DNA from: Rhabdornis inornatus
Lineage: Eukaryota; Chordata; Aves; Passeriformes; Rhabdornithidae
Reading direction: 5' to 3'
DNA length: 64,000 nucleotides
Assembly (NCBI GenBank): GCA_013397075.1
Contig: VWZS01003937.1
Span: forward strand, 2,904,469-2,968,468
How positions within the stretch are numbered: position 1 is the stretch's first letter; every line of letters begins with the position of its first letter. A program made the translations under genes and the position numbers. The notes under the pieces are model-generated. The model made no database searches. It was not told the origin of the DNA and saw only the letters and a program-made list of their open reading frames with translations. This document shows, in pieces, positions 36,579 to 48,349 of the stretch.

Positions 36579-38559
36579 CCCCTTTTTTGTGGATCAAGTC
36601 TCTGCCTTCATCTCTTTCAACTCATTAGTGAACCATTCAATGTGTCTTCCTATTATGATGCCAGTATTTATTACTCCAATATGGGAAAAAAAAACATGCA
36701 TGAGAGAAGCAAAAGAGCAAAGATTATAAATACATTTTCTTAGCTTTTTGCACTTAGACTGTCAAAAAGATTCATGACTGAGCAATATAACAGTAGGATA
36801 ATTAAAAAGCCATTCTTTTGGAATGTCTTCAGAAGTCCCTGGTTTTGGCATACTGCTAAAATAAAAGTCAGCATGAAAGTTACAAAAGATTCTATTTTTA
36901 TTTTCACTCCAGTGATTTCCCCCCTGCTATCCTGACTCAGATTTCTTTCTTCTTTATGTGCAAAACTGAAGCAAATGAAGCACACATCAAAATAGTTCAG
37001 CCAAGAGAGGAATCATTGAAAGGATCATTGCTTTAACGAGGATCACTGACTTTCCTTCTGTATTTTCTAAAATCACCTTCATTTTTCTTCTGAAGTCAGA
37101 AGTCCCCAGGCAAAACTTGACTAAAAAAAATTTAAAATGCTTCATGTCACTGCCACCTATATATGATTAAACTTGTATTATTTCTCTACCATTTTGAACA
37201 AAATTTTGAATTATTTTTGTTTACGTTTATATTTTAAGAAGACTTCCTGGATTCATCAGATAACTCATTCCTACTTTCATCCAACGTATACTCAGCTCAC
37301 CTCTTTGAACAGCCTGTGGTCTGGCCAGTCTCAACTCTGACCTCTTATCACAAAAGCCAGATTGAGGAGTTAAATAGTCTTATTGATTGCCACTTTAGCT
37401 GTCTGAACAAAACCCACAGAACTAAAGAAGCTCAGGGCCTGGAAACTAATTTTGGTTTAGGTAGGTGGCCATGTTCAAATAGCCTAATATTTCCCTTGAA
37501 ATTCTACAGTTTCTCAGTTGAATTTCAAGGGAATGTGTTGCAATTACCTTCTTATCTGTTTATTACCGTTTCTGAGGGGTTGAGCTTTCTTTGGTGTTAG
37601 AAATCTAAAACAGGTCACTGAAATGAAATATATGTATATTTTTTTTTTAGTACTCAGATCAGCTCTGATTTCGACCTGCATCTGAAATATCATTAAAAGA
37701 ATGTGGATGCAGATTCATGACATTTATAGAGCTGGATGTTATGGTATGCTCCCAGTTTATGGCCTCCATGTATGAGGCTTCATAAACATCTTTTGTGAAA
37801 TCCTATCTTCAGTCACGATAATGTCAAAATTCCTGTGGATGTCAATGGAGCCAGGCTGTTACTGCTCAGCTTTTTCAGGGGCTTGTTGGCAGGTTTTCAG
37901 CCCTTCTCTGCACCACAGAATTTCTGTTACCATGGTTGTGCTGGTAAAACCCCTTAGTGCAACTACAATGTGCAGGCAGAATTTTCTGACTTGAAAAGTG
38001 TTTTGTAGGTGTACTTCAACTACCTTCTTGAAAGTCATAACCAAACTCAACTAGAATTCCCTTTTGACAACATAAAAATGGTTATGTCAATAACTTTATT
38101 GGCATTGGATCATAAATTTGAAGAGGATGCACATGAGTTTTTCATGTAATACAAATGTAGTCCCATCAGGATAATGTTGTGGTATGGGTATGGCCCATTT
38201 GAGGGGGTTATGAAATGGCTGCTTTTTAAAATCAGCTGTTATGAAAATTTTACACGTAATTAGGAGAGGAAGAGATCTTCTACTTTGATTTGTGTTACTG
38301 GAGCACTCAAATATTTTGGCCATGTTTAAGAACCTTACTGGAAAAACCGCCTAGGACAGGACCTGCTCAAAACACCAACAATGCATACGTAAGGCAGGAC
38401 AGAAGAGAAGGATGTAGACATTGTGGGCATTCATAGAGAGCATTGGCACAACATCTGCATTAAAGCATTTCTCAACATGTTTTTTGGAAAAGAAAACAAC
38501 TTTAAGCAAAGACTCAAAAGAGAGCTAATAAGTGACTGTCACAGCTAAAACACCTCTTC
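36579..38559. other. Noncoding stretch, nothing recognised
   Basis: Frames at 36740-36985 minus and 37316-37600 plus have no domain or splice context. No repeat landmarks were seen. Confidence 0.5.
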
Positions 38560-39000
38560 CAGCTGTGAGGGGCCACTTAGAAGCAAATACTAAAATGGTC
38601 TTGCTTGAAAATGCAGCAAGCTACATAAAGGTTAACACTATAGGTCAATCAGAGGTGGAAGTTGATGTTGTGATAATGAATAAGAAATAGGTGGAAGAAA
38701 GCCATGAATGGTCTTGGAAGTGAAATCACTTTTGTTTAAGGGGGAGATGAGGAGCCAATCGTGCACCAAGAGAAGGGGTATCAAGATCAAAGCAACAGAC
38801 TGGGAAAATGATCATTAAAACAGCATTCTTGAAGGCTCTGACCAGACAAGACTGCATTTGTCAAGGTCAGGGGAAAGGATGTTTAAGATATGAGTGTCTG
38901 TGTGACTTGAACTGCCTGTTACAAATCTTGTTGAAAGATAAGATTTCTTGAAAATGTAGGATGTCAGGAAATGTCTGGTAAGAAGTGCAATGGATTGTGT
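38560..39000 (-). mobile_element. Ancient L2-clade LINE relic (antisense to plus strand)
   Basis: Read on the plus strand, this follows the reverse complement of the C-terminal reverse-transcriptase region of L2-type LINEs. In order it shows an analogue of the CTTGAAGGTGAGG block (TCTTGGAAGTGAAA, about 38713), GGAGCCAAT (38751), a GATCAAAGCAACAGACTGGG block (38785), AAATGATCATTAAAACAGCA (38807), and GCATTTGTCAAGGTCAGG (38853). These correspond to sense-strand coding for the IIF-AR-FDHVTPLL--LHWLPV segment of L2. Divergence is high and the frame is destroyed, as expected for an element silent in the bird lineage for a very long time. The family call rests on remembered L2 sequence, not an alignment. 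Confidence 0.65.
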
Positions 39001-42000
39001 ACATTCATGTAGTCATACACAGAGCATTTCAGCTCTCACTCATTCATGACTATGGCTTTATACAAAAGCAATCATGAGTGGGAATAACTGCCTCAAATAT
39101 AGTCCAAAATTGAATATAATTTAGTGACCGTGAGTCTAAAGTATCTGCAATCTAAATGATGTTTTTTTCCTTGTGACAGTGGGATCTATTCACCTTCATA
39201 ATAAAGCACAGTTACTACTGTTGTCCTCGAGCTGTGACAGAAGAAATCCTGGCAAAACACGTAAAAGTGTCAATAACCATAAAGAATGAGAAAATTTAAA
39301 AACCTGGTTTTTTACGCTTATTTTAAAAAAAAGAGCATTTTATGAATCTGTGCTGCTACTGAAATGTTTGCTAGAAAAATAGGCATTATGAGCAAGCCTT
39401 CTAGTACACCACTGAGGATATGCATGTCTAGAGAGCTGGGTCTGGAAAAGGCTGGTAACCTTCCAGATATGGTGCTGATTACTGGTGCTGGATTGCTCAT
39501 TGAGAGAGTGCTGAAATCCATCTTAACCAACTGTGGTAAAAGAGAGAGCTCTGACAACAAGGTAGCAGAACCTTGTGCCTTTTTGCAGGGAATGGTGAGT
39601 AGGTACTTGTCTTGCTGAGGTCTTGCACTAATCTTTTGTCAGCACCATATTTAGTTCAACACTATCTGCCTGAACTGCAACATTTTAAACTGCTTTTCAC
39701 ATCCAGGAGGAAACATGGTTTTAGTGTTGTGGCACAGACCTAGGTTCACCATCCTAGGACATCAGTGTTCCAGCACAAAGCCAGGTTGTTATTGGGTCTC
39801 TGACAGATGCAGAGGAAGACATCAGGGCACAGAAAGTGAAAAAAATGAGACACAAACTTAAGTATGCCCCAAACCTTCTATATTTTCATGCAAACATTAC
39901 CACATTAAAGAAGCAATTTCTCTTCAGAAAAATACTCTACTTGTGTCATATAGAAACACAAGCAGTACATACTGAATTTCTGGTCATATATTTGGCCTAA
40001 CTATATGTAGCGGTTTACCTCTATGCCCAAATGTAAAGCAAGTAAAGGACAAAACCAGTCTGAAACTATTGCTCACAACAGAGTTGGCCTCCAGAGTTGG
40101 CTTTTCTGAAATGTAAACAGTGAAGTGAGAGTGTTCCATTTTCCACTGCAGTGCTGTTTATTTAAACCCAAATCCGCAAATATGATTGAAGTTTGGCTTG
40201 GATTCAACAATTTGATAAGGTTTTTAAAGCTGCAGTACCACGTTTTGAAGACTATTTCTCCTCTTTCAGGCTTTTTGTTACTTCGTTAGGCAATTTCTCC
40301 TTCTTTGGCTTATTTTAAAATCATTTTAAAAAGATATTAAAAGTGGAACTGTGGGAAACTCTGCTATAAAACACAAAACCACACACAAGGCTTGTCTGCT
40401 GAATAGAATCTGGGCCTCAGAGGCCCTTGTTGAGTTTCAAAGATTTGCAAGAGTTTGCTCCAGGGTCATCTTGGAGCTTCTGGCTAATGTGAAAATATAA
40501 CAACAAGAATTTTCAAAGAATTTTAGGCACTAGGAAACTATGAAAAAAAATTCATCCTAGGATCTGCGAGCCCCAGTGGAGTAAACAGCATTTGGAACCT
40601 GATGCACTTCAAAGTGAAAGGCCTTTTAAAAATACATCAGCAGCATTTAATAATCCTTTACTTTAAGATGGTCTGATAAAACAAGCTGAATTTAGCAGAA
40701 GGCTTGCAGCTGAGGTCAACACTCCCTAGATTGCAGCCACATAGTATTCTTAATTGAAAAATGTTTAAAAGCTGAACAAAGAAAAGAAAATGTCATTATG
40801 TCTTATTTCCAAGCAGTATAATTAAAGCATTGCATAAATAACACAGGTTCCCTGAGGTCACACCAAAAGATCAGTAGTAATGTAGGAAGAGGTGTAAGAA
40901 CTTCAGGTGGAGGATTTATGCAGCTTTATCCTGGAAACAACACTGTTTCTCTAATTATGAGAATCCTAACAACCAGGAGTCTTAGGCAGTTACTAAATCC
41001 CTACTTGTTCTACTGCTTGCTTGAAAGAAAAAGCTGTAGTTTCTCTAGGTACTTGGAAAGAGAAAATGCATAAACTATTTGCATTGATAGCAACAGAAGG
41101 CAATTTCTAAACAGCTTCTGTCTTCAGGAGGTGATGATTGTCTTTTTAACACCACTACAACCTCACCAAAAGCATTTCTACAGCACCTGCTCTTAAAATT
41201 AGTTGCTTCATGACATCACATGACAAGCTTCACATTGAAGTTCAGCTGACCATTATTCAGTATTTTTAAAAAAAAAATTATTTATTATGAATTTAAACAA
41301 AACCAACACAACTTATCCAGGTATGGAGTTCAGTGAACCACATCATCAAATATTTGGGAGACTTGTACATTCAGATTTAAATTCTGGCAAGAGTACAAAT
41401 TTTCTGTTACATAGAAAGTTTCTTTCTTCTCCTCCCTTGATAATGACACTGTTCTCAAAACAGTAATTTGTAAGATATGCCCGTGGCATGATATTTCATG
41501 CTCACATGTTGGAAAGTTGCAGGCTAGCATCTGCATGGAGCCTTTTGCAAGGAATTGAAGGCATTTTTACCAAATGCCTAAAGTCTGTAATTCACCCAGA
41601 ACATTCACTAGCAAATTTTTCCTCATTGGAAAACGGAAATGTGGCTTTCATGTGGCAGCCTCATGCCAAATAGAAATTTCCCCAGTTTGCCACATACCCA
41701 GAATGGTTCAAAGGATCTGCAATGAAGCACTCTGGTGTTGTCCTAAGCGGTGGGTCAAATGCAAGCTGGGGCTTTGTGTGTACTTCAATATAGAAAAGCT
41801 GAAGTCAGTGCTACACCATTTTCTCCAGCTGAGAATATAGACTTCAGTTCACATCTGGACATTTCATGTCTTCACAAGACACTACTGTCTAGGAATTTGG
41901 GAAAATTATCTATGTCTGGCACAAAACAGTCTATACAGAAAGCAGATTACAGCTGCCTCACAGAGTCTCTAAGCATTCAGCAGCTAGATGGGCCACTGTT

Positions 42001-45000
42001 GATGGATTATTTGAAAATATTAACCTTAAAAAAAATTAATATCAAGCCAGAACCACACATCAACTGTGTGACAACAGTGGCTGGGAAACAGGAATTCCAA
42101 TACATGCGCTTACACAGCGTACATGCACACATGCACAGGCACACCAAGTTTCAGCTTTTGTTTTCATTTTATGTTAGGAAGAGTCTGGGATATCTTGAAA
42201 TCATCTTTTTTTTTCCTCTGAAACTTGATAAAACACAGAAGCCTCATAATGAAAAGCTTCTACCCTCATCTTCTGGAGCCTCACCACCACTAGCCTGAGA
42301 ACTCCAAACCACTGTGTAGCATGGGACATAGCTCTCTTCTTCCCCTGTGAGAAATGTCATCCTAAACCCAAGACTCCTCGCAAAAAGCTTTTGAAAAAAA
42401 TGGATTTTTTCCTGAAAAGTTATATTTTCAAGAAATCAGCATTTCCAAGGGAAGAGGTGTTTAATAAAAAAAAAATTCCCGACTAGCCTGTGTGTGGAAA
42501 ACCCCTTGAGAGCATATTGATTGGCACCTTCATGCTTGATGCATGCTTGCTTCAGCAGACCATGTCCTTAATATTATACACATGTAAAACTATTATGTCT
42601 TTCATCCTGAAGGAATGTGAAAGTAGTCCTAGGGCAACACAGACATGGTGCAAATGACTCGGTCCTGTCTCTGGCAAATATCTGAATCCTATTTGCCCTT
42701 CAAACCAGGGCAATAGGGGCTTGTCCTTTGTGGAACTTGTTCTCCGAATGAACTGCAAATCTTATGAATTGAGATCAACAAGACAGCAGTACATATGGCA
42801 GAAAGGCTACAGATAGGGATTTACCTTAGATTTGGACATCAGTTGCTGGTGCCAGTAATATAACCTTGTGCAGTTACTTGATATTTGTCTTTTTTTTTTA
42901 TTTTGGCATATGACTACATGCATATGCCAGTGAATATTATGATCTTTCCTGCAAATATGTGCTAGATCCCTCTAGACCAAATTTCTTTAAATAAACCTAT
43001 GTTTATAAATGAGCACAGCCATGTCAACATTGATACATAACATACACGTTGCAGTAAACACCATCAGAGTTAGAACCAGGGCTTAGTTGTACCATTCTGG
43101 CAAACATCTCGTTGGAATACTTTACTCTAATAGTTAAGTATAGAAGTGACTATTCCAGGAACTCTGAGAGACACATGCTTGGCTCATTTTTATTAGGTAT
43201 GTCTGTAAATAGTGGTGCTGTGCTGGCTGGCACCAGAATAGGGCTTGGCCCTCAGCGTTGCATAGGGAGCATAAACTTGGCAAGTCTGCCTTACAAATCA
43301 CATATAAATCAGACCTGCCCAGCAAACTGGTCCCATTGCTAGAGTTCCTATTCCCACACACAGGATTAATCTTTGAAGCCAAGTGCCTTAAAAATGTTTT
43401 TGTTTAAACTGTGGCGATATAAACATTAAGGTTTCAAGGAGTTTATTCCTTCAGCAAATATTTTTATAAGACAAATAGCTGTTGTCCTATTTTTATATTC
43501 TTTCATATTTTCTTTGTGGAACCATAAAATTTAATCAAGAATAATCTGATGAGAAAAGAATACATATCTGCATTACTTTTTTTTAATTACAGCTAGTGTT
43601 TCACAGCTTCTCTCATCCCACATGGTTGTGTATATTTGTTTTGCTCTCTAACATATGCATATTAATTTATATGTGATTTGAGATATGTGTATGGAAATTT
43701 AAACTGGAATGTTAAACTTTTATCTTGGTGGGACAGAATATGAAGTATTGTAGACTAATATATATTGGGAAAAGGACACATTTTGGTCAATATCATATAC
43801 TATTTTTTTCCAAGGAGCCTTGTCATTAATAAAACAGGCTTAATTTTTCTGCTCCTGAAAGTTTTTGAAATGGAGGACTTCCTGACCTATTCATGCTATT
43901 TATGAACACAGAGAAGTATAGGTGCATCCGCTTCCAAACGAAGTTAGTGTGTGTGATATTCAGCAGTCTCAGCTAACAGTCACAGGATGAATAATCGGAA
44001 ATCACTTGTAAAAAATATTAACTTTCTGTTCAAGTTTGAAGTAGACAGCGGTTTGAATGAGGCTTGATTTTCTCAGCTCTAATTAGTATTGTCTAAAGAC
44101 TTAAGTATTTTAGCCCCTATACTTGTGCATTACACACGAGAGACAGACTGAAACACAAGCAGAAACCACTTATTCTTGAAGTTATGTATAAAGTTACCTC
44201 AAAAAGATTTCTGGATTGCAGCCAAAGTGAATTGATTTGCAGAAGAAAATGATGTTTAAATCAATATGTATGTATGTATATATCACATCGTGTAGCTAGA
44301 TGCTCAGATGGTGAAGCAGAACTTCTCCACAGAATATAATGTTTCATCTTTAGACTGGAGGGAATTTTATTGGCTTGAAAAGTAGATCTCTTAATGAAAA
44401 TATCTACAGAGAGAGAAGTTGCATTTGACAAGCCTGTTCCAAAGGAATACTCCTAACACTAGTAACAGCTTTTATAATTAAAACAAACAGATCACATCAG
44501 TCAAAATCATTTCATCTACAAAGTTTGTAGCTGCTGCCATTAACAATTACATTTGCTACAAGTGTGTGGGAGTAACTTATACTGCTGAGTGTATAATATA
44601 ATTTGTTTTCTCATGCAGACAGACTTTTATTGTTAAATGAAACTAATATAGTGATAAGGTTCTCAAATAGCTGTACAAGTTCACCACTATACTTAACAAA
44701 GGTTGCTTTCCCAAAATTCTGTAAATATAAAATGTAAACATCTGATGCTGTGTGCTTTTAAAAGGCAAAGCATCAGTATTTATTAGGATACTGCTACTCA
44801 AGGGAAAAGGTAGAGGTGAATACTAAGCATTCACTGTATTTTCTCTACAAGACATTCCACTTCAAAAAACTCGTACATGCAACTTCTATAGCAGTGAATT
44901 TTTCAGAAATCTTCTTACCAATCCTTATGGAAAGGCACTTGCCAAATTTCTATTATTTTCAACAAAGGATGCACTTAAAAAACTGGAAGAGTGCTTGCAG

Positions 45001-45639
45001 GGCAGAAGGTTGGAACATGTGTGGAACAAAGAAGGATCACTCTGGATGCTGTGGTCCCCCAGAAGGATGAAGAGAAATACTTATTATTATTCTCATCTAA
45101 CTAATGATTTTGGGACCATTTGTAATGATTCTGACTGCAGATTAACCACATAAGTACCAAATACCCATTTAGCGATAAAACAAAATTCCTGTACCAGAAT
45201 ACCCTCTTCAAAGAGAGGGGATGCAATTTAAACTGAAGACATGCAAGACAGAGATAAACAGAATTGAATGGTATCAAGCACTAAGCTTAAATGCCAGAGT
45301 TGTCTAATTGCATGAGTAGTGATTTATGATATGGAGAAGCATGAACTGTTCCAGTGGGAAACAGTGAACAGGACACTAAAAACAATGCTAGGTTAAAACA
45401 ACAGCAGAGGTGGTATGTCAGCAGAGATTTAAGTGGAAGAAATGGGGAGTTTGCACACTGGAAGAAGCATGACCCTAATCTCCACATGAAAGGATGGGAA
45501 GGTAGGATACAGAAATGAAACTAGAGGGGTGAGAAGGACAAAAAAACACGACAGGATTCATGACATGAGGGTACAGCAGAAACAAAACTTCTGTCAGGGC
45601 TGTTGAACAGGATGTCGAAGAAGTGAGAGAAAAAAAAGG
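39001..45639. other. Noncoding stretch, nothing firmly recognised
   Basis: This 6.6 kb holds no LINE or LTR landmarks that I could identify. A frame open on both strands at 39318-39618 is described separately. Frames at 41574-41840 and 41750-42298 plus overlap and show no domain. A short (ATGT)n/(AT)n patch lies near 44262-44285. From about 45290 the plus strand turns purine-rich, which may be more of the L2 relic that follows. Confidence 0.45.
39318..39618. other. Segment open on both strands, with a good splice donor on the plus strand
   Basis: Plus strand 39364-39618 is open for 84 codons and minus strand 39318-39560 for 80. The plus frame includes LPDMVLITGAGLLIERVLKS, and a consensus-like donor (ATG|GTGAGTA) lies at about 39594. 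No clear acceptor with a pyrimidine tract precedes it, because the upstream sequence is A-rich. I recognise no family. A first exon, a pseudogene fragment or chance are all possible. Confidence 0.12.
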
Positions 45640-46110
45640 ACTTACAACAAGAAAGAAGCAATGATCCAAATGAGGAAGAAGAAATCATTTTAGCTGACAA
45701 GTATTAGGTAGGCTGCATAGAGAAGATGGATGCCAGAGAATGCACACAAAAGGAGGTTGAGGTAGGCCATGAGAGCAAAATGATGAGTGACACAGAAGAA
45801 AAATAGGTAGGTTTAGAAGATTATAAAAGCAAAGAAGACAAAATTGAATGGGGACACAAATATTAGGAAGTGTGGAGTGAAAAATAGTTTCATGGTTGCA
45901 AATCTGAGTGTCTGGAGAGATGGAAGACTCGTCAACAGTGATGAAAGAAATGGCATGGGGAATGGGTTTGGAGGAAAGACAAGAATTTCTCTTCTTTCTG
46001 GTTGGTTAAAGTGAGGGCAAAGGGACTGGGGCAGAGAAAATGCCTGCACAAAGGAAGATCCTGAATTTGAGTTAGATATCAAAATTGTCGCATAGGCATT
46101 AGGCAGGGCA
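45640..46110 (-). mobile_element. Ancient L2-clade LINE reverse-transcriptase relic (minus orientation)
   Basis: The minus strand still encodes a readable piece of L2 reverse transcriptase. Around 45940-45990 it reads REILVFPPNPFPMPF, matching the L2 block usually seen as ELLVFPPKP-PLP. It is followed by a decayed version of the ITVDG-T-I---ARNLGV region (TVDESSISPDTQICNHE in nucleotide terms). Plus-strand landmarks are CGTCAACAGTGATGAAAG (45931), GGGTTTGGAGGAAAGACAAG (45963) and CATGGTTGCAAATCTGAG (45891). The frame is open over 132 codons (45813-46211) only in part because of the pyrimidine-rich bias. Limits are approximate, and the purine-rich sequence from about 45290 may also belong to it. 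It is a dead relic. Confidence 0.7.
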
Positions 46111-48217
46111 CCAAGGTGGCAGTGAGCTGACCCAGCAGAACAGTACATACGAAAGCATGAGAAGATTAAGGAGGAGCACTCAGACATCTGTGAGTCCACA
46201 TCAGCCAGCAAAAGATGCTCAGTTTCTAAACCTGCACCATGGCACCAAGCCAGTAAGCTACAGCTGCTGCATCAGCAAGACTGACAACATCTGAGAAAGA
46301 TTTTGAATTAGCAATTTCATTGAGGTCTGCACTTGACACAAATCCAACAAATACATGTTGAGCTACAAACTTTCCATATGGTAAAACTACTGATTCCCCC
46401 GAAAGCTGTGCACATCTCATGGAGGTCTGAAACAATATCTTCTGAGATAATTTAGCCCTGGCAGCTAGAGCAACTTTACTAGAGGTAACCTTCCAAAAGT
46501 TCACTCTCTACAGTAAAGAGAAGTGTTAGAACTGATCGGGATCTGACAAGGGTTGTACTTTAAAACCGAGCAAAAGCTTCACAAAGAAGCAACATCTCTG
46601 TGTCATCTGCACTGAAATAACTAAAACAGAAATCTCTGTATTTCTGGTCCACAAACTTTAGAATGCAGTGCTGGTTTTATTTAAGAGAGAAAAAAATCTA
46701 TGTAATATAGATGAAGCAAGGATTTGTTTTAATCAGCCTGGACATTTACATGAATCATAAGAATAACTGGAATAAATAGAATCACAATTTTAAAAATATG
46801 GGAGAGATATGAAACCTCACACTTTCAGGCTCAATCCATGTTGTGACTAAAGAGCAGCAGAGGAACTTTCTACACCTTCCTGCTAATGCTGGTCAATATC
46901 AGAGACAAAATATTGGGGTGTGTTGCACTGTGGTTACCATGACAAGTTTTTGTGCTCTCACTTGTGCCTGATGAAGGTACAGGTACTCAAATAGGCAGTT
47001 CCAGAGAAGTCTAAAATAGAGACCCTTAGTTTGCTCACTAACAGCAGTTCATTTTCCTCTCTTCTCATTGCTTTTTAAAAAATTAAATAGTTAGACAAAT
47101 CTAAAGTTACATGAAAATTATATTTTAAAGTAGAGCTCTCTTAAGTCTAGTTGTAGAATCAGCTTCTTAACATAGCTGAACATGATAGAATTTTTGCTGA
47201 ACCACAGCAGAGCAGATCATATGCTTGCCATGTGGAATCTTAGCTCTTGTAACACATTTGAAGTATCCACTTCCAATGTTAAAAGGTTCGTGTCAGAAAA
47301 GTGAGTCCCGAAATATACAGCACCAATACTTTGCTCTCTTTATTCCAATGAAAAACAATTTACAGAATTTAGCCAAACTGCCAATTCATTTCATACCCAA
47401 TTCTACTTCCCTTTTATCTCCACTCATTAAAAAAACCCTAGACTGTTCAGAAAGGAAGCTCATCACCAAACCCTCCCTGGGAAGGTGGATGGGCAAAGCA
47501 CGAGGCAGAAGGAAATGAACTGTTAAACCCTGGTCTGCGTTACCATGTTTGATGGAGTGGAGAGGTAGGTGCTCTGTTGTTCCATCAGTGGAGGGGAGTG
47601 GAAAGATTTGCCTCAGGACACTACTCCTGCCTGGCACCTTTCCACTCTCGAGAAGCACAGTCATGATCCCACACCAGAATGTGTTAGTTTAGCCCTGGAC
47701 ATCCCACTGCCATTGAGCAGGCTGACAATGTATACTCTTCATGTTCCTTGAAGGAAAAAATGCCTGGCTGGAAGCTTTGCAGGGCATGTGGGTGCTGCAG
47801 CAATACAACCCAGTGAGAAGACTCAGTTGCCTCCTTTAACCTGACCATTACAGGCATGGTAAATTGTCATGCAGTGATTCAAGAGTGTGCACATCCAGAT
47901 AATGCTACTGATGGGTGTCCCTTCTGGCTCACTTATTTCTAACATTGCACTCTTAGCATCCCTATTGCCTTGTTCTGTATTAAACAAGATAATACCCTGA
48001 CACCTCATGACAGCAGCAGCCACCAGATGAAGGAAAATCACATAAAATCTACATTAAAGAGAACAGGAGATCAAAAGCCTTCTTTAGTGTAGAATGTAAG
48101 AACAGAAAATAAGAAAAGCTGGAAAATCACTCCTTGAGAAATACAAAGTGGAGGAAAGCTTGGTGAAATCAGACCATTTTTCAGAGGTAAAGAGGCCAGA
48201 GAAATCACAAAGTCTGC
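46111..48217. other. Noncoding stretch, one coding-like frame
   Basis: Apart from the minus-strand frame at 46226-46504, described separately, nothing is recognised. Frames at 47225-47518 plus and 47386-47664 minus overlap and have no domain. Confidence 0.45.
46226..46504 (-). other. Coding-like open frame, 92 codons, unidentified
   Basis: The minus-strand frame starts at an ATG at 46504 and ends at a TAG at 46226. Its composition is unusually protein-like: rich in alanine, valine and serine, with few rare residues. It includes VALAARAKLSQKIL and later SFSDVVSLADAAAVAYWLGA, which could form a helix with a hydrophobic face. A CCTCTAG before AAAGTTGCTC could serve as a weak acceptor. It lies just upstream, on the same strand, of the L2 relic at 45640-46110, but the translation does not match the L2 region expected there. 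It may be a retropseudogene piece, an exon or chance. Confidence 0.18.
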
Positions 48218-48349
48218 ACTAAAAAAAAAAAAAACAACCCCAAAAAACCAAAACAAAACAAAAAAGAAAAAACCAAACCAAAACAAAACAAAAAATAAAA
48301 TAAAAAAATTAAAAACAAAACAAAACAAAACAAAACAAAACAAAAAAAA
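48218..48349. repeat. A-rich low-complexity tract with (AAAAC)n
   Basis: A run of 14 A's leads through CCAAAAC-type units and AAATAAAATAAA into about six perfect CAAAA units near the end. The long phenylalanine-rich minus-strand frames across it are artefacts. It might be the expanded tail of a lost retroelement, but no body is recognisable. Confidence 0.9.
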
